Source: Lyophyllum atratum
Lineage: Eukaryota; Basidiomycota; Agaricomycetes; Agaricales; Lyophyllaceae
Reading direction: 5' to 3'
Assembly (NCBI GenBank): GCA_014905825.1
Contig: JACGCN010000001.1
Span: 806,001-870,000, forward strand
Length of the DNA: 64,000 nt
Under the pieces are notes generated by a model. The model did no database searches. It saw only the letters and a program-made list of their open reading frames with translations, and was not told the DNA's origin. This document shows, piece after piece, positions 10,312 through 21,963 of the stretch (positions within the stretch are counted from its first letter, which is position 1; the number at the start of each line of letters is the position of its first letter). Made by a program: the position numbers and the translations under genes.

Positions 10312-13300
10312 TTACTTAGAGCTACTCCAACTTCCACCGCAGATGCACCGAGTTGTCCACATCTTTTCCCAAGCGCGCCATTGCGGTGAAAGCTTCCCCC
10401 CACCGACTAAACCGTCGCCTACGCCTGTTTCTCCTCCGCATCGTAGACATGCAACGCTCCTATGCACTCCAGCGAGGATACCTTTAGTTACCACGTCCCT
10501 TTCCCTGTCTTTCTTCGGCGCAGCAGACACACGGGCCACACCGTCTACAAGATCGTGCGGCTTGATGAAAAGGATGGGCTTGTTAAGAACAGAGGATCGT
10601 GTGATTTCCTGAATGACCTTGGAAAGGTGGGGATACATCGCGGGAGTGGGTTGACATGATACCAATGCTCTTCGACAGCTATCTCCTAAAATAATGGATT
10701 AATGAGTTATTTTCAACAGACGGGCAAGGCAGACTTACTGTCCAACATCTGTATTTCTTCCAGCGCGGGGATTAGAGTCATCCTTAATGCTGCGAAGTCT
10801 ATGCCAGAAGTATCAACTAGATCAATGAGAACGTCTCGCGCAATCTGAGCGTTCTCTCCGCAAGCAGAAAGAGAACCAACGTAATCGCGATATTTTTGCA
10901 CATGAGATATTGCTGTCGCGAAGTTACTGAGAGCGAAAGGATGGCCCAGGTGTAAAAGTATAGGGGTATCCAACGGCGGAATCAATTTCGCTGAGGAAAC
11001 TTCAGCATAGGAGGTGATCGATAGGCAAGTTATACGTACATGACATCAACGCCAGAGCGTTTTCATCAGGTTCCTGCTTAACTTCTTCCAGAGTCAAATC
11101 GCATGACATGACACACTGCTTCATTACTCGTTCCGTTAGGGAGACAACCCAACTGGCCAACCCGATAAGTTGCCACACAGCATCTATAATGCGTTTAGCC
11201 TTCTCGTTATTATCAGAAAGAGGGCTTGAGTACCTAGATCATACCCTTCACCATCTTGACAATCCTCGAAAGCTCTATTGAATGCAGCGAGGGAACAAAT
11301 ATCATGTGCGGTCTTCCATCGAGCTGTTAGGATATCCTTTTCTCCATCTTTGGCGCGGATCGACCTTTCTCTGTAGATGGCTATCACCTCCCCAAGAACC
11401 TCCAATGTTCGGGAGTGCGAGAAGCCACTAAGGTGACCATCTATAATGTTATTGGCATGGTATAATGTGTCTAACACATCAGCAGCGGGCGTCGACGAGA
11501 GGGCAAGTACGTGGGTGATGTCTGCAGCAGGCCTGCCGGAGATGACAGCAGATGCAAGTGGCGCGGCGAGGGGCGGTATTGTTTTCCCTTCAACAAGACG
11601 AGGGTGAGTATGACATCGGATGTATTGTAACCATTGCATACCTGAAACGTCTTTGTTGTTCTTCAGCCTGGGCAGTAAATGAACTGAGGTACGCGCAGGC
11701 CACAGTGACGATGATATTGTACAAAGCAACGCGCTATTGGGCGACAGAACAGCATGCAGTGGTGCTGATTCCAAGTTAATATAATACGTCACGGAGTCAA
11801 GATGTCCTTACGATCTTGTCCCATTCTAAAGACCTCCGAAAGTATTGGCGATGCTTCATAATCTTCGTTGTCGGTCAAGTCAGACCTGCTGAAGTCTGAG
11901 CGCGGAGAATAAACCAACGAGGAGAGGGTCTTACAAATTCAATACTCTGATGTTTCCAATCGAAGCTTTTTTTACCTTCGAGGCGGCCATTGGCAACGAC
12001 CCAGAGGTATCTAGAATGCCAGCATAGACGAGGTGTTGGCCCGAGTCTGACCGTAAGGTGGACGAGGAGATGAATGCCAGGACACTCGGAGAAAAGGAGC
12101 GAGCAGAAGTTTTGTACAATTTCTGTAAACATGAGATGAAGGCAAAAAAGGAGGCCATGGAATGGCATACCCAAGAAGGTTTAGATATATTCGGAACAGA
12201 AGGTGGTTGTCGTCCTATGGAGTGCACGATGAGTTCCGACTTTGGTGGTGAGGTGTCTGAAGCCGGAATCAGGTTTCAGATCGCGCCACGAACGATGAAT
12301 GTTAGAATATCTCACATTTTTCGAAATCAAGGTATGAAGAGGCCAAGTAGAACTGCCCCCTCCCATTTTGACCCATACGAGATAAGGATGGGGACTTCTG
12401 AACGTCGAGTGAAGGTGGTATGCTAATAAAATTAAGGCCAACAAGAGTACCGGGGCAGTTCAGTAGTGGAGGTAACGGCTCCACGACCAAGCCTAGATAG
12501 TGATAGTGAGAAAGGGAACTAGATGCAGGTGAAAAGAACTTCGTCAAAGCCTAGAAATATACCTATCTGTGAGCCATTATGTCGAAGTTGAACTTCGCAA
12601 AGATTGATGGTGGTTTCTTCGCCCCAGTTCTCCCATTCCATTGACTGCAGCTCCGGAGGTAGAGATAGATTCTTTTGATCTGGATTCATCGCATCGAAAT
12701 TCAAATTATTCTTCAGCGGTGGAGGGGTATAATAGGACCTGGTCGCTATCAAGATTGATGTTTCTTAATGAGATAATTTAGCGAGTGCAGAGTGGAGGAA
12801 ATGCAAGGCTTTGCACCGTTGTAGCCTAGGCCTATAGCAGCTCTGAAACATTGTTTGATCCCGCAGGTGTCTCCAACAGGTTGGGGCTGGCCTTCGACCG
12901 CTAGTCCAGGTTGTGTAATCGAACAACTGAGAAATTTGAGGGAGGACATATAATGTCGAAAATACCAGAGATGAACATGGTGATCCTGCGTCACAAGGAG
13001 CAGTGATAGGCTAGACACGGGGGTGCGTGGCCCCCGAGGGGGCAAACGCGTCGATGACCCTGGGGTGTTACTGGTGACCCACTAGTACGGAATGAGAGCA
13101 TGTCCAGAGCAGTTCTCGGCTTACTCACTTCTCGAGGCGTTCCGAGCCAACTTGCAGCAACTACCCCGCCTCCTTGCGCGAAATTCCACCATTCTTTGAT
13201 GTCCCAGCTATCAACCTGTGAGCCTCGTTTCCATAGGCAACCTGTTCCCTCGACATTGCGTCCCGGGAAGTATGCGAAGAGCCAATCATCGCTAGGCGCC

Positions 13301-13621
13301 ACGGAGATTACACTGGGTGGTCCGTAGGATGCCGGCGAGGAGACGACAGGTGTTGGAGACGGAATAACGAACTGCTTCGAAGATGAGAAGTGACGCGCGG
13401 TGACCAAGGGCTGCGCAGGATGCGCGCTGAATATGACGGAGGAATGCGACCACTCTACGGGTCTGTGACCTGAATGTAAGCTTATGTAGAGAGGATTGGC
13501 AGAGCAATGCATACCTCAGTGAGCGCTCAGCAAGAGGTTGGAAGTCCCACCAGCCAGTTTGCCACTCTTGTCTCTCCCTAGCCTTGCCTTTCTGCGGGGA
13601 CATGGGTATAGATTGAAACAT
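10312..13621 (-). CDS. MED16: Mediator complex subunit 16 (Med16/Sin4)
   Basis: A tail-module subunit of the Mediator coactivator, acting in the nucleus between activators and RNA polymerase II. The minus-strand start at 13621 (or the in-frame ATG at 13603, MSPQKGKARERQEW) opens a basic, Trp-rich exon. An intron joins AERSL to RPVEWSHSSVIF. The N-terminal beta-propeller region includes APSDDWLFAYFPGR, GCLWKRGSQVDSWD and GGGVVAASWLG. The central part is alpha-helical (NNIIDGHLSGFSHSRTLE, GENAQIARDVLIDLVD). The C-terminus carries the paired Cys segment CLRCGGETGVG...CICGGSW, typical of fungal and animal Med16 ends, with the stop at 10312. Roughly 850-900 residues after removing about a dozen introns; not every junction was checked. 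Only 34 bp separate its start from the divergent PSMG3 gene. Confidence 0.82.
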
Positions 13622-13655
13622 GTTGTGGGGAGTGGCTGTGCAACTGGACTCAACC

Positions 13656-14181
13656 ATGTCCACCCGGCAACTTTCACGAGACTTGGACGGACATCCCACC
13701 CAAATCCTCGTCCAGACCTTTGCAGACCGTGTCTTCGTCCTCGTCACCCAGCTCGGCAAAGTCGGCGCTCTGGTGCTCTCCTCTTCCCATTCACCCTTCG
13801 GCATCCCCTAACACGTATCTTAAGATCCAAGTCTCCATACCCGACACCACTCCGCTGCTCCCTGCGCCCCCTCCAGATCCTCAACATCCAAACCAACAGA
13901 CACTGCCTCCTCCACCCCCGGCAGTCCAATTGACGCCTCTGCTTGGCAGTGCTCCATCGGAACACGTCCACACTCTGCATTCTCTCTATGCAGCCCAGAT
14001 CGCCACCATCGTCTGGACAGAAGGTGCCTTCGGTTCACTAGGAAACTTCAGGAAGAGCGTCATCGTTGGTCTGGCTTTGCGAAAGTCCGACGGAGCTAAT
14101 AATGAAGGGGTGACCGAAAAGGAGAAAGATGTATTCCAAGGCGTCATGTCTGCGCTTCATGAGCTGCTCGCACGCGCATGA
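13656..14181 (+). CDS. Proteasome assembly chaperone 3 (PSMG3/Poc3 family)
   Basis: Helps assemble the 20S proteasome alpha ring in the cytosol. The ATG at 13656 gives MSTRQLSRDLDGHPTQILV. The family landmark FADRVFVLVTQLGKVGAL follows (human PSMG3 has an SSHILVVVTQFGKMGTL equivalent). One intron from about 13772 (donor GTGCTC, unusual) to CTTAAG joins VGAL to IQVSIPDTTPLL in frame. A Pro-rich insert precedes TPLLGSAPSEHVHTLHSLYA. The C-terminal half (AQIATIVWTEG, SVIVGLALRKS, FQGVMSALHELL) matches the rest of the fold. Length is about 155-160 residues. It is divergent from MED16. Confidence 0.8.
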
Positions 14182-14322
14182 GGTGTCGGTCGTTCTCTGC
14201 TGTCTTCGAACCATTCGAACTAAAGGTCTTACACAGAGTGACACCTTATAAGAGGAACTTAGGGTAAAGCACTATGAAAATCCTTGATTGGATTATTTAT
14301 AATGTAAATCACAAAGAAAAGG

Positions 14323-14581
14323 TCATGCAACGTTATCCAGGGCGCGTAAATGTTCAGTTCTGTCTTGTTGGTATTTCGCCCACTTCCACCGTAGTAGGGC
14401 TGACAGGCGTACGTCGGGTTCAAGGGCAGACCGTGGATGTGTCTCGTGGAGGTAGTAGGCAAATAATCCTGTAAAAACACCAAGAATTGGATCGAGACCA
14501 CTGAGGTAGAGATCGAATTCGCACATCATTACGCATCAGGAAGCAATAAACGCACCGTGACAACAGCACTGGGGGTGCCAT
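14323..14581 (-). CDS. NCE101: Non-classical export protein 1 (Nce101) family
   Basis: A very small membrane protein, 67 residues, from two exons (14581-14556 and 14500-14323) with a 55-nt intron. Exon 1 encodes MAPPVLLSR. After splicing the reading continues GLDPILGVFTGLFAYYLHET, the conserved Nce101 transmembrane segment, then ETHPRSALEPDVRL and LLRWKWAKYQQDR, the conserved Trp/Lys-rich tail. The yeast protein was linked to export of leaderless proteins; the molecular function is not firmly known. A simple ORF scan would miss the start because exon 1 is only 26 nt. Confidence 0.88.
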
Positions 14582-14832
14582 TGTGTCGAGTAATTGAGTG
14601 TCCTGCCTGTCCTGCTTTGTATAATGGCGGTGAGCACCGTCTAGAGAATAGTTCAAGGAATATGTATACCTGGCAATGAGGGTTTACGGAACGCTACGGG
14701 AGCGGTACACCGGAGCGGAACCCAACGGTGATCAACAGGGTTCAGAAAATTTGTTTAAGTTCTCCCAGTGGCCCGCTGTCTTTGACAACCCCAATCCCCC
14801 AATCCACTACGAAATCTCTCCACCATCCTGGC

Positions 14833-17800
14833 ATGTCAGCAGCTCTTGACCGTCAAATTCGGCCCATCTACGGTTCGGTCATCGCGTCTGATTTCCGAAC
14901 ATTCATATATACTCATTGCTAACTACAGATGCTCTCGATACGGGGTCGAACAAGTCGGCCATAGTTGCATGCAATAAGCTACTCAAGAAACACCCTAAGA
15001 ACGAACTGATCAAAGTCTGTCCCATCTGCACGTCTTGACGCGTATCAAGCTCACCTGAACACGATACAGGCCCTTAAAGCGCTTGCGCTTGTTCGCTCTC
15101 AGAAAGTGGAGGAATCGTTAATTCTGTGCGACGAAGTATTGGATATGAAGCCCACGAATGATGCTGTCCTGTCGGCTATGATGCACGTTTTGAGGGGATT
15201 GGGTCGCCGTACGTTCAATTTCGTGAACATTGGTCGCTATGATGGTTCCTGAACAGTAATTCAGATAAGGATATGGTCATGATGTTCGGGGAGGCCTATA
15301 AGCAACAGCCAACCAACGAGGAGCTTGGTGCACAGACCTTTTTCGCGAATGTCCGCGCCGGCCATTGGAAATCAGCACAACAGGTGAGATCCTCAATTCT
15401 ACATTAGGACATAATTTAGGTACCGGGATCGTTTCTGACGTTTCCTCCAAATAACAGATTGCTACGAAGATGCACAAGCAATTCCAAGAAGATCGATACT
15501 TATATTGGAGCGTGATCAGTGCTGTGCTTCAGGTATGCCATAACAAGAATATTGTGACGAGCAATTTTGAAACTTCATTTCAAGGCAAACGACGCGTCAA
15601 CACCCCCAAGCATGCGGACGCTGTTGTACAAGCTTGCTCACAGGCTGATAACTTCCTCGCCGACGCCCTCTTATCAGAATACCGACCGCTTCCATCTTCA
15701 TCTATCAATCCTCCGAGAACTAGAACTGTATGACGACGCCCACAAATTGCTTGACAGCGATATTGGAAGGGCAATCTGTTCCACCAGTCTGTCATGTAAC
15801 GAAATCAGACGAGATATTTGGCGTTTGCGGGGAATGATCAGGGAGGAAGGCAAGCTTGCCGAGGCACGGATTATAGACATGAAGTGAGTGGACTTTCGAA
15901 TTAGCGAGTGGTATCAGGCACTGAGTTGTGGATATAGAGATAGAAATTGGCTTGAATTCCTTTCTGTCCTTGACGCCACCTTTTCTTGCGTTGTCCCTCA
16001 ACAAAACGATGGCCCTTCTTCGACCTCCGAGACATCGATATCGGAATGCAAAGAGCAACTCACAAGAACGCAGGAACTATTCACACAAATAGCACAAGAA
16101 GATGGTCCTAGAGATCGGTCTGCAGCTCTCGCTCTTCTAGAATTGGAAAAGCGTGCGCGGACTCACGGAATCTCAAATGGTTCGTTCTCAACTTAACTAT
16201 ATATATATGACTCACTGGGTTCTTAGATTCTGAGCGCCTAGTCACTTTGATGCAAGAATACTTTAGTCAAGTTGGAGACAAAGCTTGTTGTTTTGAGGAC
16301 ATGAAGCCCTATCTTGCGTTAGAAGGAGAGGAATTGGCCAAATGGACGTCGTATCTGGAAGCTGTATCTTCATCTTTCGTAAGCTCTTTCAATCAATATG
16401 AATGCTCTTCCGTTTTGAGGAATCGTTGCTAGACCACCGCCAATGAATTACGCCGATTGATCAATTCACACAAATTATTGCGCCACAACCTTACTCAATC
16501 AGATTTGACTGTTGAAGCAGAAACCACCCGCGTAACTCTCTACATCGAGCAATATCTCGAGGGTCTAAGCCTCGGAGCGGATCTGCCGCCTACCGAACTC
16601 CAACATGCCGACGATCTGGCTCTGTTGGCAGGGAATGTTTTCGTAAACATCTGGAGGTTGACGTCAGACGAGAAATACCTTTTGAACGCCGTAACTCTCC
16701 TTGAGTTTGCGTTAACAAAAAGCAGACAGTCATTCCAGGCAAGACTGATCCTTATTCGGCTATATCGCCTGCTCGGTATGGTAACAACATCACTCGTTCT
16801 TCCATTCACTAATTCTACCGCCTCTTAGGTGCTCCATCGCTTGCCTTGGAACATTACCGCATCATGGGAATTAAACAGGTCCAACATGATACCCTCTCGC
16901 ATTTCATTCTTTCAAGGGCTTCTACATTTTCCCTGGCTTCCACTGGAGACCTCACATTGGCTACTGAGTGCCTCGAATCAACCCAGATATATATCAGCAA
17001 CTCGCAAGAGGTAATATCACTCTTCCAATCCCGTGAGATTCCAAGCCTAAAAATTCCTTCAGACTAGCGACTTTGTCGTGAGGGCCTTCACAGCAGAGAA
17101 ATATTCACAGGTACAGCTCAGATGTCGTAGTTCTCCTTCTTGACCTTACCTTTGTTAGATCCCAGAGTTCATTGTGTTCGAAGAGCGACTTGATAACTCT
17201 TTACAGAGAGATATCGTGAAGATGGAGCATCTTCGAATGCGCATAACTCACGAACCCCTTACCTCCGATATAATCGATATGGAGCTTATCGAGCTGAAAT
17301 TTATTTTCGACCGTAGTACGTGAACGACATCTTCTTCCATATGCCGTACTCACCGCTGTGTGGCAGCACATCACGATAATCGGGACTTCGATATCATTGC
17401 GAACTACCAGCCTCGGTCTTCGGAGAGCATCCATTTACAGACCCTCTTGTTCGGCAGGAATGAGTCGGTGAGTTCTGCACCATCTCAGGTTGACCCTGCT
17501 GCCACTGACATGGTTTTTCAATAACCACCCAGCATGGCTGGCTATGGACCTTCCTGAAGTTGTATATCCGAGCGTACCAACAAGGAAGCGACCTTGATGA
17601 TACAGTCGAAGAGAAACTTCTGATCGGAGATCGTCCAAAACAAACCTTCCATGCTGACCAACGACCTCCGCTAAGGCAGCGTCTGCTTGAAAAGTCAGAG
17701 CAGGAACTTTCTGAGGTATTGGGGCAGATATGTCTCTTCAAAGCAAGCCTGACGGTCGCTATTCACAGCTGACTCAAGATGAAATATCATTCGTCGAATT

Positions 17801-18643
17801 TGGAAGGGCCCTGGCTGACTGGCTGGAGCCCTATCATGACTATACCCGTCCTCCTCCATCTGTGGTTTTGGCCGAAGCCGCGAAGCAAACAGAGATCAAG
17901 ACCGGACACCCTCTAAAAGGTGTGGATCTCCAGGCACTGAATGGTTCTACTACTCCCAAGAAAGACGAAGAACCGCCCGCAGTCACCGAGCCTCCTGAAG
18001 TGGTCACCACCTTTTTTGACTGTACGCTCTCTTTTTCAGCCCTTCGAGCCCTGCACTAAGCCCTTTATAGCTTTGAAAAAGCGATTTTTGGAGGTGCAGG
18101 AAAACTCATCACCGACTGAGGTTCTTCACGTAGCTACACTTGCCCAGGAGGTACGAGACGTCTCAGCAAACCAGAACTATACTGATAGACTTCACAAGGC
18201 TTTACTACTTTTCACTGTCGAGAGCCTGCGCTTCAAGTCTGCCTCGGTTGTGAAAGTCAACAAACTTGGCAATGTAAGTTCCTCCACCTGCGATAAGGGA
18301 CTAGATTTAAAAGTTCCTCTCAAGCTGGTCACAAGTTTCAAAAGCATTCGTTCTGACGCTGTTTCTGTCTTGCGAGACATTTCTACTGAGTTGCTCAAAC
18401 TTAGCGAGACCATGGGTACACAGGAAAGCCGTAAGGCTTTCGTTGAAGCATGCACCATGGTGACAAAGATTGGGGTCAGTTGTGTCGGCCATATCAAGGA
18501 TGCCAGATACTCAACTGACCATACTGTAGATCGACTCCGACTTTACACTTGGGGTTGCCAAAAAAGTCACCGATGCCCAGAAGAAAGTCCTTGAAGGTGT
18601 CAGCAAGGGCCTGGTCCGGGTTTGCTCAGCGTATGCCCATTAG
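14833..18643 (+). CDS. MDM20: N-terminal acetyltransferase B auxiliary subunit (Mdm20/Naa25)
   Basis: The ribosome-anchoring, non-catalytic subunit of NatB, which acetylates Met-Asp/Glu/Asn/Gln N-termini. The ATG at 14833 gives MSAALDRQIRPIY. A first intron joins this to DALDTGSNKSAIVACNKLL, a TPR-like opening typical of Mdm20. Helical repeats follow: SQKVEESLILCDEVLDMKPT, NEELGAQTFFANVRAGHWK and KMHKQFQEDRYLYWSV. Further landmarks are ALALLELEKR, ALEHYRIMGIKQVQHDTLSH (a strongly conserved segment) and EISFVEFGRALADWLEPYH. The tail FTLGVAKKVTDAQKKVLEGV ends with the stop at 18643. There are about 14-15 short introns and the product is roughly 1,000 residues. It diverges from NCE101 across about 250 bp. 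Confidence 0.88.
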
Positions 18644-18907
18644 AGCTTCCCTTCGGAGTCTCCCTCTATCATCTCTATAATATATATCTATAGACTTTTA
18701 GCATCTCGATAATACCACCAACCTCTTCTCACTCTGAGCCAATCAACCATTGTGCATTAAAGTCAAGTCACAGTCAGAACCAACGTGGAGGCGTCTTGAG
18801 GGTCATCGATCAAGGAGCACATGTCTAGAATCATTTTTATTCTGAGCAAAAGAACTGATATACAAGCAAACAATGTCGAATGAAAGCGTAAAGAGACTCA
18901 AAACATG

Positions 18908-20003
18908 TTAGGCAGAGAGGTTAAAATGTGAATCGTCGATGGTGCTGTACACAAGACCCTCATCCATGAGTTTATCCAGCGCGTCGCTAAATGGACCTTC
19001 AGCGTTATACAAAGAAATTTTACAATCGCCAGTTCTGACCTGATCTTTTCGGCATCGCCAGCAGAGCCCGTCGCACGAGCGATGCTAGACACATGCACCC
19101 CTTCTTCACTTCGAGGTTGTGTGCTGATGAACCTGACGATTTTCTGTTGCAGTGCTGGCAAATGAGAGTATTGGTCAGGCGCATTGGAGGCAGGTTGGTG
19201 GCTTGTGTAGGCTGAAACAGCAACTCCAGGTGCCGATGCACCAGAAGACTGGGACAAAATCAATAGAGGGAAAGCATTAGGTTAAGTGGGGCTCACCGCT
19301 CCTCGGTCAACCATGAGCGTGACGGCTATTGCTTCTAGGATGTGGAAGTAGACCTCATGAGGGTCGGTCGCCACTCTGATATGGGTGGCGTTGATGTATC
19401 GTTTACTGCCAAATGTCTTGAGTGTCCCAGTGACACGGACAAACATTGTTTCTCTATATCTTGTCAGCAACAGGGACGTGAATGAATGGACATCTTACTC
19501 AATCCCGCCCCATTTTCCCGAATCCTCTTCGCTCGTAGAATCGACCCAATGACGTGCTTCTATTCTGCCCGTTCCATCATCCATCCAATAGACACAATTG
19601 GTCGTTTGCGATTGAATTGTGACAACCTGCCCCACTAAGGTGACCTGCGAAGTATGTTTGCTGGAGAAAAATGGAGAATATGGTGAGAAGTGTACCTGGC
19701 CAATCTCCGAGTCATCAATGGTCCATTCTGCATCAGCATGCGCCTGCGTTGCCTTAAGGACTTGTGCCACTGTCAACGGCCGCAAAGAATGTGAGGCCTC
19801 TTTGTTCTATAGAGAAGCATGGTATCAGTATCAGTCCAGGTTCACTGAAAATCGAACCTCACGCGTCCTCCGCCAGGACTTCCAGCTGCACTATAAGGGG
19901 AGCCACCTTGCAGAAATCCTCCACCCCCACCATAATCGTTGTCTGAAAAAGGATTCAAGGGAGAGAGCAGCACGCATTCTCGAAAAGACCTACATTGGCT
20001 CAT
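18908..20003 (-). CDS. RFA2: Replication protein A 32 kDa subunit (RPA2/Rfa2)
   Basis: The middle subunit of the single-stranded-DNA-binding RPA heterotrimer. The first coding exon is only 10 nt (MSQ plus one base, 20003-19994). After a 55-nt intron it continues YNDYGGGGGFLQGGSPYS, the Gly/Ser-rich N-terminus that is phosphorylated in other species. RPLTVAQVLKATQAH leads into the OB fold (TLVGQVVTIQSQTTNCVYWM, DDGTGRIEARHW, YVRVTGTLKTFGSKRYINAT). A linker is followed by the C-terminal winged helix (LPALQQKIVRFISTQPRSEEGVHVSSIAR, then LMDEGLVYSTIDDSHF). The stop is at 18908. Domain order and size, about 280 residues, are standard. It is head-to-head with a second RPA2-type gene. Confidence 0.93.
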
Positions 20004-20230
20004 GAGCGCGTCGGACGATGTCAAAGATGGGATTTAGCAAGGTGCCCCTTGGATGTCACAAGCGCGTGACGGCCGCGATAATGGATGTTACGCGATGTTT
20101 GCCGCATCTGGACATCGCCAAAGATTGCCGATCATTGAGTCCAACTGCAAGAGGCTACTAGTATCTAGTCTCTCCTAGACAGACACCATCAGTCGTTCCT
20201 CCTTTTTGACTAGTATCGATCGACTTCGAC
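20004..20230. promoter_or_regulatory. Shared promoter between two RPA2-type genes
   Basis: A 227-bp interval between divergent start codons. It carries three CGCG-containing sites resembling MluI-cell-cycle-box cores: CGCGT at 20007-20011, CGCGT at 20063-20067 and ACGCG at 20090-20094. In yeasts such boxes drive G1/S expression of replication genes; use here is inference. Confidence 0.4.
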
Positions 20231-21790
20231 ATGGGCGACCAGGCCAATCGCGAAGGCGCGAATGCGCATCACCATCGCGATACCCCTTTGCCTAAGGTAG
20301 GCTAGACATGTTATGCTTAATCTTGTCGTCGCCCTCCAGTATCCAGCCTGAGATCACCTTTACAGCTTGTCTTATATGACACTGAGAAGGCGATCCGACA
20401 TGTCACAGTGCGTCAGATGTTAGAGGCAGAGCGCGTGCACTCCACCGCTCTCTTCAGGATCGAAAAAAGAGAATTTAATAATGTGAGCCAGGTGCACACC
20501 TTAATTTGCCGCGAAAAGAGCTTCAACCTGTACCATCAGGTCATTCTTGTTGCCAACATCTCCTCGTTTCGAACATGTGATACGTACACAGATTTCGAGC
20601 TTGATGATGGAACAGGGAGAATCAGGGCGCAGCAATGGAACAGTGGTCTTGACGATGGAGCAGAGCACAATCAACTGGACGTCGACCTCGTCGAGTGAGT
20701 GCCTTTGCATGAGTGTCCTTGGTGTGATCCTCCTCAAACACGAGTCCTTCTATATAGTGCATTCCCTTATGTTCGTGTTGTTGGGGCCCTCGAGCAATAC
20801 ATGGATAAGAAATTGATCAAAGTACTGAGGATGACCTTAGCCTTAAGTCCCTATGAGCCATATCATCATAGTTTACAGGCGATTTGTGATACCTTGACGT
20901 ATGAGCGTGGCCCGCCAGTGAGTTATATCGATCAACTACGCGTTTCGAATAAATGACGCGCCTTTGCTACTAGCCACAGCCCGCCGACCAGAAGAATCAA
21001 CCAACAGATTCTTTTTGGGGTGATGGCATGTCCGCACTTCTTGCTCCTAAGCCAAATAGCACTCCCAAACATGTACTACAAGCCCCCCACTTCACACTCA
21101 GGGATGATGGGATCTACCAAGATGAATCCAAGTTGTTGACGCCAGTGCTAACAAGCAAGGGCGAGGGAAAGGCGGACGTGCATCTCAGTGAACCAGCCGG
21201 AGTTGACGACAACTCTGACCAACTCGAGGGCAAGTCCAGCGCATCCACCTCTTATTCGAGCCCCTCGCGCCCACGAGACTTCACTCGCCGGGACTTGAGA
21301 ACTTCTGTAACTCCAAAGAAAAAGGATTCGAGATGGTTCGATAGCCGCTCCCGAAGTCCTAGTGTAGAATCGCCTCCACCTTCTTCTCCCCTCCTGTGGT
21401 CTCTTGCGCCTAGTATTCAACATCAACCTCGGAGGTCTTCCACTCATGATCCCTATTCACACTTGTCATCACTCCAGCGTGACATCATCCTCTGCATAGC
21501 GTCTGCTAGGGCCGAGAGTGCTCAGCGACAGGGAATTTATCCTTCCATGGAAGGTGTATCTGTCGAGGATTCTTGGGAAGGTGTACATGTATCTGTGATC
21601 ATTCGTACAGTCAGTGTGCGCAGACCCACCCTCACACCCGACACATTCTTGTAAGTTAAGTATTGTCAAACTTGGTCCGCCTAGATAGACTGAGGAGACT
21701 AATAACTTCCTCAGAGATTCTGTCGAAATCCTAATCGAGGAAGGTTATATCTTTTGTACTATTGACGACTCCCACTACAACTGTGTATAA
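20231..21790 (+). CDS. RPA2-like single-strand DNA-binding protein (divergent paralogue)
   Basis: Same domain order as RPA2 but clearly divergent. The ATG at 20231 gives MGDQANREGANAHHHRDTPLP, with no Gly/Ser-rich phosphorylation tract. KAIRHVTVRQMLEAERVHS replaces the RPLTVAQVLKA segment. The OB fold reads VILVANISSFRTCDTYTDFE, LDDGTGRIRAQQW and YVRVVGALEQYMDKKLIKVL. After introns at about 20697-20759 and 20912-20979 comes a long Ser/Pro/Arg-rich linker of about 130 residues with several Ser-Pro sites (SRSPSVESPPPSSP). The winged helix follows as DPYSHLSSLQRDIILCI, WEGVHVSVIIRT and ILIEEGYIFCTIDDSHYNCV, ending at 21790. It matches the neighbouring RPA2 at the fold level, including the shared TIDDSH ending. 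A meiotic or alternative RPA subunit (compare mammalian RPA4), or a Stn1-like protein, are alternatives; the winged helix fits RPA2 best. Confidence 0.78.
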
Positions 21791-21963
21791 GATGTGCATG
21801 ATCATGACCTGAGGACAAGTACTGTTCCTCTATATTGCCCATTCTCCTTTTACGCTGTGTAATATCAAGTACTTCCTACGCCAACTTGCATCAATCAGCG
21901 AATCCCTTTTGGGCCATGGTTATATATATCAACTTCTTCTCTGCTACCACGCTGGCGAACGAG

